Origin: an uncultured Oscillospiraceae bacterium
GTDB taxonomy: Bacteria > Bacillota > Clostridia > Oscillospirales > Oscillospiraceae
Direction: 5' to 3'
Assembly (NCBI GenBank): GCA_958426425.1
Contig: CATZYY010000103.1
Location: 1 to 8,206, forward strand
DNA: 8,206 nucleotides
Shown here: positions 1-5,351 of the stretch, one piece after another
How the letters are laid out: every line of letters starts with the position of its first letter
How positions within the stretch are numbered: the stretch's first letter is position 1
The notes under the pieces: model-generated
Databases searched by the model: none
What the model saw: only the letters and a program-made list of their open reading frames with translations
Told to the model about the DNA's origin: nothing
Translations under genes and position numbers: made by a program

Positions 1-259
1 CGCTGGAGTCCAGCATCTGGGCCGCCTTCTCGTCGGTGTCGCTCATCAGCTTCACAAGACCCATGGCGGTAGGGCCCTTCAATGCGGCGATGGCGTAGTG
101 CTCGCTTACGGCCTCCTCCGCCTGTTCCTCCTGCACCTGGGTCTCCTCCTGGGCCTCCTCGCTCTCTGTGTCCGCGGTGTCGGTCTTGCCGCACCCGGCC
201 AGAGACAGCGCCAGGGCCAAAGTCAGGGCCAAAGACAGCAGCTTCTTCCAGTGTTTCAT
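1..259 (-). CDS. ABC transporter substrate-binding lipoprotein, N-terminal part (cut by window edge)
   Basis: The first 86 residues of a secreted lipoprotein are visible; the rest lies beyond the left edge. The N-terminus has a KHWKK positive stretch, a Leu/Ala-rich hydrophobic core (about residues 7-20) and a lipobox LAGC with Cys23 as the lipidated residue. A Glu/Gln-rich flexible linker (about 24-52) follows, then the start of a folded domain, HYAIAALKGPTAMGLVKLM (54-72). That 'ALKGPT.MG' opening resembles NMT1/SsuA-like solute-binding proteins of clostridial ABC importers, as I recall the family. The start at 259 is supported by an AGAGGAAG ribosome site about 6 nt upstream. It lies 38 nt after the TM1266-family gene on the same strand, so the two are probably co-transcribed, with permease and ATPase genes expected further left. 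The transported substrate cannot be read from this fragment. The lipoprotein call is firm; the transporter family is likely. Confidence 0.75.
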   Translation of the reverse strand, partial: MKHWKKLLSLALTLALALSLAGCGKTDTADTESEEAQEETQVQEEQAEEAVSEHYAIAALKGPTAMGLVKLMSDTDEKAAQMLDSS

Positions 260-297
260 TCCAATCTTCCTCTTTTCTTTTGATGTTCCCGGCGGCC

Positions 298-552
298 TTA
301 CAGGGCCTCCTCCGGGGCGTAGACGGTCTTGGCGGTGACACCCGCCAGCCGCCCGATCTTGCCCGACAGGGCGGAGATCTCGTCGGCCGGGGCGTCCATG
401 GCCACGCTGATGATGCTGACGTTCCGGGCGTGGTAGGGCACCCCCATCCGGCCAATGATGTGGGAGGCGTACTGATGCAGCAGCTCATTCAATGCCGCCA
501 CCGCCTCCGGGTTCTTCACGATGATGGCCAGCACCGCCACCCGTGTTCCCAT
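298..552 (-). CDS. TM1266-family iron-only hydrogenase system putative regulator
   Basis: An 84-residue protein, full length for the TM1266 family, which is named for its genomic association with [FeFe]-hydrogenase maturation genes (hydE/F/G). The family has a small ferredoxin-like/ACT-like fold and is annotated as a putative regulator; its ligand and targets are not established to my knowledge. Family landmarks here are RVAVLAIIV near the N-terminus (4-12), LNELLHQYASHIIGRMGVPY (21-40), the strand VSIISVAMDAP (45-55), and the helix and strand ISALSGKIGRLAGVTAKTVY (59-78). The start at 552 has a good GGAAGGAG ribosome site. A longer open frame reaching 759 runs through the terminator hairpin and is not credible. 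No DNA-binding helix-turn-helix is visible, so direct DNA binding is unproven. The gene sits downstream of a structured leader and 38 nt upstream of a substrate-binding lipoprotein. No hydrogenase gene is visible in the window. Confidence 0.88.
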   Translation of the reverse strand: MGTRVAVLAIIVKNPEAVAALNELLHQYASHIIGRMGVPYHARNVSIISVAMDAPADEISALSGKIGRLAGVTAKTVYAPEEAL

Positions 553-693
553 GGTGATCGCTCCTTCCGGTGAGATTTCATGGGCAGGCGCCGCCCAAAC
601 AGGCAGGCACCGCCCCGCATGGCTCCCGCGCGGCTTCCATTGCCCCAGGAGGCCGGAAACCGGCCCATTGGAGATGTTGGCCGCGCTCCCATA

Positions 694-739
694 TGGAATA
701 AAACAAGCGTCCCCTCCGTCATTTTGGCGAAGGGGACGC
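694..739 (-). terminator. Intrinsic terminator inside the leader of the TM1266-family gene
   Basis: Read on the minus strand, GCGTCCCCT (739-731) pairs perfectly over 9 bp with AGGGGACGC (715-707). The stem continues inward after one mismatch, and TTGTTTTATT (706-697) follows. It lies about 140 nt before the TM1266 start and about 190 nt after the predicted transcription start. It could attenuate the downstream genes, end a free-standing small RNA, or stop malQ readthrough. Confidence 0.85.
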
Positions 740-926
740 GGACAGTCTTGCCCAGGCACGGCAAAAACCGCACCTCTCTCCCCGTCTCACGGCTCGGAAT
801 ACGCCTCGCCGCCAGAACGACAGAACCTTTGGCCGTTGAGCGCCTGGAACGGACGAATTCCTCCGCCGGGCGGTTTCACCAGCCTCGCTTGTTGGGTCCT
901 CCGGTCAGAATCCACTTCCCGGGGAC
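740..926 (-). ncRNA. Structured leader RNA of unknown class (candidate riboswitch, attenuator or small RNA)
   Basis: The segment lies between a strong promoter (933-961) and the intrinsic terminator (694-739) and holds no credible coding frame. On the minus strand it contains a hairpin of the form GGC-U-GGU-GAA-ACC-GCC (about 880-865), possible pairing between GGAAGUGGA (about 919-911) and UCCGUUCC, and short hairpins of the GGC...GCC and GCGG...CCGU type nearer the terminator. GACGGGG (786-780) can pair with the CCCC of the terminator's 5' arm, which is a possible antiterminator. I could not match it confidently to a known riboswitch or T-box: the T-box UGGNACCGCG element is missing. The non-coding transcript is well supported; a ligand-sensing role is inference. 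Confidence 0.5.
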
Positions 927-932
927 GGGGAA

Positions 933-961
933 ATCATACCATACAGGCGTCAGGCCGTCAA
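933..961 (-). promoter_or_regulatory. Sigma-A-type promoter for the leader and TM1266-family gene
   Basis: On the minus strand, TTGACG (961-956), a 17-nt spacer and TATGAT (938-933), with an extended TG just upstream of the -10 box. The start of transcription would fall near 926. The -35 box begins 5 nt past the malQ stop codon, so this cluster is transcribed separately from malQ. Confidence 0.75.
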
Positions 962-965
962 GCCC

Positions 966-2438
966 TCAGCAGCGGCTGGCAGCGGCGGTGAGCGTGCGGA
1001 TTTTCTCCGCCAGCTCCGCCGTGGCGGCGCCGGAGGCCATGCGCCAGCGCCAGTTGCCGCCCGCAACGCCGGGCACGTTGATCCGGGCCTCGCTGCCAAG
1101 GCCCAGGTAATCCTGCATCTGGGCCACGAACAGTCGGGCCATACTGGTCTGCCCGGCGCGCAGCAGGGCCCACCGGGCGCTCTCGCCGTCCTCCGCCCCC
1201 AGGTAGGTCTTGGCAAAGGCCTTCTCCTGGGCGGTGGCGTGGGTGTACCAGCCCAGGGCGGTGTCGTTGTCGTGGGTGCCGGTGTAGCACACGCAGTTGG
1301 GGTTGGTGTAGTGGTGGGGCAGGTAGGCGTTGTCCGGCCCGGAGAAGGCAAACTCCAGCACCTTCATGCCCGGCAGCTTCGCCGTCTCCCGCAGCTGGTG
1401 GACCGCGTCGGTGATGATACCCAGATCCTCGGCAATGTAGGTGATCTGGGGGAACCAGTTGGTGAGGACCCCCAAAAGGTCCATGCCGGGGCCCTTCTCC
1501 CACTGCCCGGTCTTGGCGGTGGGGGACCCGGCGGGCACGGCCCAGTAGCTCTCAAAGGCCCGGAAGTGGTCCAGCCGCAGGGCGTCCACCCGCTTGGCGG
1601 CGCCCTCCACCCGGCGAATCCACCAGCCGAAGCCGTCGGCCTTCTGGGCCCTCCAGTCGTACAGGGGATTGCCCCACAGCTGCCCCTCCTGGGAGAAGTA
1701 ATCCGGCGGCACGCCCGCCACCTTGGAGGGCCTGCCGGTCTGGTCCAGCAGGAATTCCTTCCGCTCAGCCCACACGTCGGCGCTGTCCAGGGACACGTAG
1801 ATGGGCAGGTCCCCGATCAGGCCCAGGCCCAGCTGGTTGACGTACTGCTTCAGCGCCTCCCACTGGACGGCGAACCAGTACTGGACAGCGGTGTGGAAGG
1901 CCACCTCCTCCGCCAGCACCCCCCGCCAATGCTCCACGGCGGAGGGCTCGTGACGGCGCAAGGGCTCGTCGGGCCACTGATACCAAGGCTGCTGCCCGAA
2001 GTGGACCTTGGCCGCCTGGTACAGGGCAAACTCCCGGACCCAGGGGTTCTGGTCGGCAAAGTCCCGCATCTTCTGGGCCTTGTCACCGCTAAGGCGGGAG
2101 AAGGCGGCGCGCAGCATCCGCTCCCGGCTCCCATACAGGGCAGCGTAGTCCACCGGCCCCTCCGGCACCTTGGCCTCCTCCAGCTCCGCCGCCGTCAGCA
2201 GTCCCTCCGCCGCCAGGGCCTCCGGGTCCAGCAGCAGCGGGTTGCCGGCAAAGGTGGACACGCTGGTGTAGGGGGAGTCCCCGGCACCGGTGGGCCCCAC
2301 CGGCAGAATCTGCCACCAGCGCTGACCGGCGGCCTTTAAAAAGTCCGCAAAAGAACGGGCCTCCTTGCCCAACGTGCCGATGCCATAGGACCCCGGCAGA
2401 GAGAACACAGGCAGCAGGATACCCGCGGAACGCTTCAT
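966..2438 (-). CDS. malQ: 4-alpha-glucanotransferase (amylomaltase, GH77)
   Basis: A cytoplasmic 490-residue enzyme that moves maltosyl or longer alpha-1,4-glucan segments between malto-oligosaccharides, in maltose/maltodextrin or glycogen metabolism. It is typical in length for bacterial amylomaltases. The N-terminus RSAGILLPVFSLPG (3-16), GYGIGTLG-type segment (18-24), WWQILPVGPTG (41-51) and the GDSPY loop (53-57) are family hallmarks. The GH77 catalytic residues are all present: nucleophile Asp290 in LRLDHFRAF, acid/base Glu337 in IAEDLG, and Asp390 in TGTHDND. The start at 2438 fits the conserved N-terminus. Longer in-frame starts are excluded because they overlap or precede the promoter. 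GGAG abuts this ATG too closely to be ideal; an in-frame TTG at 2444 sits about 10 nt after AGAGGGG and is a possible alternative adding two residues. It stands alone on its strand, divergent from an XRE-type regulator. Confidence 0.96.
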   Translation of the reverse strand: MKRSAGILLPVFSLPGSYGIGTLGKEARSFADFLKAAGQRWWQILPVGPTGAGDSPYTSVSTFAGNPLLLDPEALAAEGLLTAAELEEAKVPEGPVDYAALYGSRERMLRAAFSRLSGDKAQKMRDFADQNPWVREFALYQAAKVHFGQQPWYQWPDEPLRRHEPSAVEHWRGVLAEEVAFHTAVQYWFAVQWEALKQYVNQLGLGLIGDLPIYVSLDSADVWAERKEFLLDQTGRPSKVAGVPPDYFSQEGQLWGNPLYDWRAQKADGFGWWIRRVEGAAKRVDALRLDHFRAFESYWAVPAGSPTAKTGQWEKGPGMDLLGVLTNWFPQITYIAEDLGIITDAVHQLRETAKLPGMKVLEFAFSGPDNAYLPHHYTNPNCVCYTGTHDNDTALGWYTHATAQEKAFAKTYLGAEDGESARWALLRAGQTSMARLFVAQMQDYLGLGSEARINVPGVAGGNWRWRMASGAATAELAEKIRTLTAAASRC

Positions 2439-2487
2439 CTCCAAAACTGAAAAACCCCTCTCTATGTGGTGTGGTTGTGACTGTTTC

Positions 2488-2516
2488 ATTGTATGCGAAA
2501 GAAGCGTATTTGTCAA
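2488..2516 (-). promoter_or_regulatory. Near-consensus sigma-A promoter of malQ
   Basis: On the minus strand, a perfect TTGACA (2516-2511), a 17-nt spacer and TACAAT (2493-2488), giving a start of transcription near 2481 and a leader of about 45 nt. The match is strong enough to suggest high basal expression unless a repressor acts. I saw no clear LacI-type operator in it. Confidence 0.85.
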
Positions 2517-2607
2517 GTCGCACAAAGCAGTTCAGTTTTTAAGAGATGTTTTTGGACAATATGTAATCATTTCGACGGATTTCCGCCGCTTTTTCCCCTT
2601 CCGCAAT

Positions 2608-2624
2608 CACTGGTTGACACAGTG
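2608..2624. repeat. Inverted repeat CACTG-N7-CAGTG upstream of the XRE gene
   Basis: CACTG (2608-2612) and CAGTG (2620-2624) are exact inverted halves around a 7-nt centre that contains TTGACA. It lies in the divergent region about 90 nt upstream of the XRE-type regulator and about 95 nt upstream of the malQ promoter. It could be an operator for the neighbouring regulator, but a short repeat like this can arise by chance. The enclosed TTGACA has no good -10 at the right distance. Confidence 0.3.
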
Positions 2625-2639
2625 GAAGGCCGACGGTGG

Positions 2640-2668
2640 TTGCCTTGGCGGCCCGATTTTGGTATGCT
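2640..2668 (+). promoter_or_regulatory. Extended -10 promoter of the XRE-type regulator
   Basis: TTGCCT (2640-2645), a 17-nt spacer and TATGCT (2663-2668), with TG at 2660-2661 giving an extended -10. Transcription would start near 2675, about 20 nt before the ATG. The -35 box is a weak match. Confidence 0.5.
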
Positions 2669-2682
2669 GGGGGCAGGAAAAA

Positions 2683-2690
2683 AGGAGGTG
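2683..2690 (+). promoter_or_regulatory. Strong ribosome binding site fixing the XRE gene start
   Basis: AGGAGGTG, complementary to the 16S rRNA 3' end, lies 5 nt before the ATG at 2696. It decides against the longer in-frame start at 2636, which would also lie at or upstream of the predicted promoter. Confidence 0.85.
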
Positions 2691-2695
2691 AGCCC

Positions 2696-4009
2696 ATGGA
2701 GGAAGCGAAAACCCTGGGCAGCCGCATCCAGACGGGGCGGAAAGCCGCCGGCATGAGTCAGGAGGCTCTGGGGGAGCATCTGGGAGTCTCCAGGCAGGCG
2801 GTGAGCCGGTGGGAGGCCGACGCCGCCGTGCCTGAGCTGGAAAAGCTCATTGCCATGAGCCGTCTGTTCGGCGTCACCGTGGGGGCGCTGCTGGGGGTGG
2901 AGCCTGCCGCCGGGGAGCCGAAGGCGCCCGGTGAAGGCGGGCCGGAGGAGGGTTCCCCGGATGGGGTGCCGGAGAGCAAAGTTCCCTCCCCCGCCCCGGA
3001 GCTGACGGAGCGGGAGCTGGCGGCGGCGGAGGCCATCGCGGAAAAATACCTCTCGGCCCAGCGGCCCCGGAGCGGCCGGAGATGGCACCTGGTCGCCCTG
3101 GCGGCGGGTGCGGTTTTGGTCCTGGGATTACTGATGGCAGGCAGCGCCCTGTGGAGACAGCTGCAGCAAATTCAGCGGGAGCTGCAGGATGTGGAAACCA
3201 CTACCGGGCAGCAAATCCAGTCCATCACCGGGCAAATCGCCAATATTTTGGCTGAACAGTCCATTATTATAGACAATTATGCAGCTTCTGTGCAGGACTA
3301 TGACCTTGTGGCCGGGACGTTGACCCTGTCTGTCAGCGCACATCCCGCCGTCTTCTCCAGTGACGCCCAGGCGGTGTTCACCGCCCGCACCGCCTCCGGG
3401 GAGAGGCATTCTGTGGAAGGGGTGCGGACGGAGGACGGGTCATTTCAGGCGGAGGGCTGGGTAGTGCCCATGGACGGCGATCTGGAGCTGTCGGTGACAG
3501 TGACAGCCGGGGGCGGCAGCCGAACGGAAACCCTGGAGACCTTGTCCGCGGACCCGGCGGATTACCGCCTGGAGGTGGAGGGCGGCTGGGAGACCGCCTG
3601 GCTCACAGGAACCGTCCGCTTCGGAGGCCTGACCCTGCACATCAACCCCAATCCCGACGTGCCTCTTGTTCTGGAGAGCGTGGAGCTGGCGATCTTTTCC
3701 AACGGAGAGGCGGAGCCGGTGTGGTCCGCTCCCCTGCCGGAGGCGGCGGAGCTGTGGCGCAAGCAGGGCTACGTTCAGATGTACCTGACGGCGGAGGACT
3801 ACATGCCCGCCATTTCTCTGGGCGAGGGGCAGGAACTTCTGGCGGCGGCCAAGATCACCGACGACCACGGCCAGTCCTTCTGGTACCTTCTGGAGGCCGC
3901 CCGCAATGACGACGGCACACTGCGGTCGGTGCCGGCTCCCATGCTGAAGACCGCCTGTCCCAACTGGCAGCCGGGGGGCTATGTCAGTCTCCGGTGGCCG
4001 GGCGCATGA
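2696..4009 (+). CDS. Membrane-anchored XRE-family helix-turn-helix protein with extracytoplasmic sensor-like domain
   Basis: A 437-residue protein with four regions. Residues 6-62 form an XRE/HTH_3 DNA-binding domain, with the helix-turn-helix around MSQEALGEHLGVSRQAVSRWE (20-40). Residues 68-120 are a Pro/Gly/Glu-rich cytoplasmic linker. One transmembrane helix (about 131-153, HLVALAAGAVLVLGLLMAGSALW) is preceded by RPRSGRR, which predicts N-in/C-out topology. Residues 154-195 are a Gln-rich, heptad-like helix, probably a coiled coil. The remaining 240 residues look beta-rich (for example GTLTLSVSAHPAVF, LELSVTVTAG) and should lie outside the membrane. I do not recognise a named family for this part. 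The layout suggests a one-component transmembrane regulator that senses an envelope or extracellular signal. It is divergent from malQ, so regulating malQ or itself is possible but unproven. It is followed 78 nt later by a strong terminator and appears monocistronic. Confidence 0.85.
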   Translation: MEEAKTLGSRIQTGRKAAGMSQEALGEHLGVSRQAVSRWEADAAVPELEKLIAMSRLFGVTVGALLGVEPAAGEPKAPGEGGPEEGSPDGVPESKVPSPAPELTERELAAAEAIAEKYLSAQRPRSGRRWHLVALAAGAVLVLGLLMAGSALWRQLQQIQRELQDVETTTGQQIQSITGQIANILAEQSIIIDNYAASVQDYDLVAGTLTLSVSAHPAVFSSDAQAVFTARTASGERHSVEGVRTEDGSFQAEGWVVPMDGDLELSVTVTAGGGSRTETLETLSADPADYRLEVEGGWETAWLTGTVRFGGLTLHINPNPDVPLVLESVELAIFSNGEAEPVWSAPLPEAAELWRKQGYVQMYLTAEDYMPAISLGEGQELLAAAKITDDHGQSFWYLLEAARNDDGTLRSVPAPMLKTACPNWQPGGYVSLRWPGA

Positions 4010-4086
4010 CGGTCTAGGGGTATTGGTCTGTACTTCCTCGCCATGTTCTTCCGCCCGCCTGAGGGACGGCGGCGATATCTGAACGC

Positions 4087-4134
4087 AAACAGTGCCCCGG
4101 AGCAAAAGCTCCGGGGCACTGTTGTTTTTCTTTG
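4087..4134. terminator. Strong convergent terminator between the XRE gene and argF
   Basis: A perfect 16-bp stem (4088-4103 with 4108-4123) with an AAAA loop. On the plus strand it is followed by a T-rich tract (TTGTTTTTCTTT), so it ends the XRE gene. On the minus strand it lies 20 nt past the argF stop and is followed by a weaker TTTGCGTT, so it probably serves the arg operon as well. The 77 bases before it (4010-4086) hold no gene. Confidence 0.92.
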
Positions 4135-4142
4135 GAAATGTC

Positions 4143-5126
4143 TTACTTCATCAGCTCGTACATGACGGCCTTGATGGTGTGCATGCGGTTTTCCGCCTCG
4201 TCAAAGACGATGGACTGGGCGCTCTCGAACACCTCGTCGGTGACTTCCATGGCGTCCCGGCCGAACTTCTCGCCCATCTCCTTACCCACCTGGGTCTTGT
4301 GGTCGTGGTAGGCAGGCAGGCAGTGCATGAAGCGGCACTGGGGGCCGGCGTTGTCCATGAGGGCACGGGTCACCTGGTAGGGGGCAAGAGCGGCAATGCG
4401 CTCGGCCCACACTTCCACCGGCTCGCCCATGGACACCCACACGTCGGTATACAGTACGTCGGCGTTCTTGGTGGCGGCCATGGGGTCCGTCTCAAACTCC
4501 AGCACGGCGCCGGTCTCGGCAGCGAGGCGCAAACAGGTGTCAATCAGAGCCTGGTCCGGCATGTATTCCTTGGGGGCGCAGGCCACGAAGTGCATGCCCA
4601 TCTTGGCGCAGCCCACCATCAGGCTGTTGCCCATGTTGAACCGGGCGTCGCCCAGGTACACCAGCTTCACGCCCTGGAGCTTGCCGAAGTGCTCCTGGAT
4701 GGTCAAAAAGTCCGCCAAGATCTGGGTGGGGTGAAACTCGTTGGTGAGGCCGTTGAACACCGGCACCCCGGCGTATTTGGCCAGCTCCTCCACAATGGAC
4801 TGACCGAAGCCCCGGTACTCGATACCGTCGTACATCCGGCCCAGCACCCGGGCGGTGTCGGCGATGGACTCCTTGACGCCGATCTGGGAGCCGGTGGGGC
4901 CCAGGTAGGTGGAGCCCATGCCCAGATCCTGGGCGGCCACCTCGAAGGCGCAGCGGGTGCGGGTGGAGGTCTTTTCAAAAATCAGCGCCACATTCTTCCC
5001 CTCCAGGTAGCGGTGGGGAATGCCGGCCTTTTTCTTGGCCTTCAGGTCGGCGGCAGTGTCCAAAAACTGCTGGATCTCGGCGGGGGTGAAATCCAGGAGC
5101 TTGAGAAAGTGGGTATGGTTTTCCAT
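4143..5126 (-). CDS. argF: Ornithine carbamoyltransferase
   Basis: A 327-residue cytoplasmic enzyme that joins carbamoyl phosphate and ornithine to make citrulline, normally as a trimer. The carbamoyl-phosphate loop STRTR is at 54-58, HPTQ at 132-135, the ornithine-binding DVWVSMGE at 228-235, and the catalytic HCLP at 268-271. It starts at 5126 with GAGGAG 6 nt upstream. The full-length pattern (EKTSTRTRCAFEVAA, ARVLGRMYDGIEYRGF, RMHTIKAVM) is closer to the E. coli ArgF/ArgI and Pseudomonas ArcB group than to the Bacillus ArgF type, as I recall those sequences. Sequence alone therefore leaves a catabolic (ArcB) role open. Its place as last gene of an argJ-B-D-F cluster, with no arcA or arcC visible, argues for the biosynthetic role. 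It is 223 nt from argD and may have its own regulation there. Confidence 0.95.
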   Translation of the reverse strand: MENHTHFLKLLDFTPAEIQQFLDTAADLKAKKKAGIPHRYLEGKNVALIFEKTSTRTRCAFEVAAQDLGMGSTYLGPTGSQIGVKESIADTARVLGRMYDGIEYRGFGQSIVEELAKYAGVPVFNGLTNEFHPTQILADFLTIQEHFGKLQGVKLVYLGDARFNMGNSLMVGCAKMGMHFVACAPKEYMPDQALIDTCLRLAAETGAVLEFETDPMAATKNADVLYTDVWVSMGEPVEVWAERIAALAPYQVTRALMDNAGPQCRFMHCLPAYHDHKTQVGKEMGEKFGRDAMEVTDEVFESAQSIVFDEAENRMHTIKAVMYELMK

Positions 5127-5152
5127 GGGCGTCTCCTCGCTTTTCTAGTTTG

Positions 5153-5172
5153 GCTGCACGAACCTGTGCAAC
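5153..5172 (-). promoter_or_regulatory. Hairpin in the argF leader
   Basis: On the minus strand GTTGCAC (5172-5166) pairs with GTGCAGC (5159-5153) over 7 bp (one G-T) around a 6-nt loop. It ends about 15 nt before the argF ribosome site. It could affect translation or mRNA stability; no function is shown. Confidence 0.35.
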
Positions 5173-5206
5173 ATTGGGGGAACATCTCTGTATTTACAAG
5201 GGGGAA

Positions 5207-5228
5207 GTAAAATTTTATAAGATTTTAC
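5207..5228. repeat. 22-bp AT-rich palindrome between argD and argF (operator-like)
   Basis: Arms GTAAAAT (5207-5213) and ATTTTAC (5222-5228) are exact inverted copies. The whole 22-bp site is symmetric apart from one mismatched pair (5214/5221). It is much more AT-rich than its surroundings and contains TATAAG-like boxes on the plus strand and TATAAA on the minus. It does not match the ArgR box (TGAAT/ATTCA) I know, so the binding protein, if any, is unknown. Confidence 0.5.
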
Positions 5229-5296
5229 CGTTACTGTAACTGCTACTGTAACTGCTACTGCTACTGTCACTGTAAGTGTTACTGCTACTGTAACAG
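5225..5296. repeat. Tandem hexamer array, 12 degenerate units of NNACTG
   Basis: Twelve head-to-tail 6-bp units. Nine carry an exact ACTG core, and the deviating ones are TTACCG (first), TAAGTG (ninth) and TAACAG (last). The first two positions vary among TT, TA, CT and TC. The array also builds small palindromes: GTTAC-T-GTAAC at 5230-5240, CACT-GTA-AGTG at 5268-5278, and GTTAC-N7-GTAAC at 5278-5294. It overlaps the end of the 22-bp palindrome and lies between argD and argF. The units are too short and lack spacers, so it is not CRISPR. Confidence 0.85.
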
Positions 5297-5323
5297 GCAC
5301 CGCCTCCTGGGGCGTCGTGGCCG

Positions 5324-5351
5324 GAGAGAACAGAGATCTCTTTTTTCTCTC
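5324..5351. repeat. Nested inverted repeat at the argD stop
   Basis: GAGAGAA (5324-5330) and TTCTCTC (5345-5351) are exact inverted arms enclosing the 10-bp palindrome AGAGATCTCT (5332-5341). On the minus strand there is no T tract, so it should not stop argD-to-argF transcription. On the plus strand AGAGATCTCT is followed by TTTTT, giving a weak terminator-like signal. Confidence 0.35.

Noticed and set aside
553..759. N-terminal extension of the TM1266-family protein to 759
   Set aside because: The extra residues are translated across the terminator stem, the family is about 80-85 residues long, and a good ribosome site sits before the ATG at 552.
740..840. ZTP (pfl) riboswitch
   Set aside because: Short blocks CTGGCG, CGGGGAG and CCTGGGCA occur in the ZTP order on the minus strand, but I could not draw the closing P1 helix and the downstream genes are not purine or folate genes. 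A covariance-model search would decide.
553..926. T-box leader upstream of the TM1266-family gene
   Set aside because: GCGAGGCTGGTGAAACC resembles the upper part of T-box stem I, and the terminator layout is similar, but the near-invariant UGGNACCGCG box needed to bind the tRNA 3' end is absent before the terminator, and the downstream genes are not amino-acid related.
1239..2339. Plus-strand open frame antisense to malQ
   Set aside because: It is low-complexity Gly/Val/Leu/His sequence typical of an antisense shadow. malQ has all its catalytic residues on the other strand.
2439..2525. Longer malQ start with 29 extra residues
   Set aside because: The extension overlaps the -35 and -10 boxes of the malQ promoter, and the conserved GH77 N-terminus starts right after the ATG at 2438.
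2573..2594. Plus-strand terminator (CGG-ATTT-CCG stem plus CTTTTT)
   Set aside because: The stem is short and has a mismatch, and no plus-strand gene ends upstream of it.
4092..5210. Plus-strand open frame antisense to argF
   Set aside because: It starts inside the terminator stem and mirrors argF codons; argF on the other strand accounts for the region.
5225..5296. CRISPR array
   Set aside because: Units are 6 bp, directly adjacent and degenerate, with no spacers and no cas genes.
5145..5300. 51-codon minus-strand frame with GTG start across the hexamer array (alternating Val-Thr/Val-Ala peptide)
   Set aside because: The alternating peptide follows from any 6-bp repeat. The AGGAGG before the GTG is too close, only about 2 nt away, and there is no similarity to a known small protein that I recognise.
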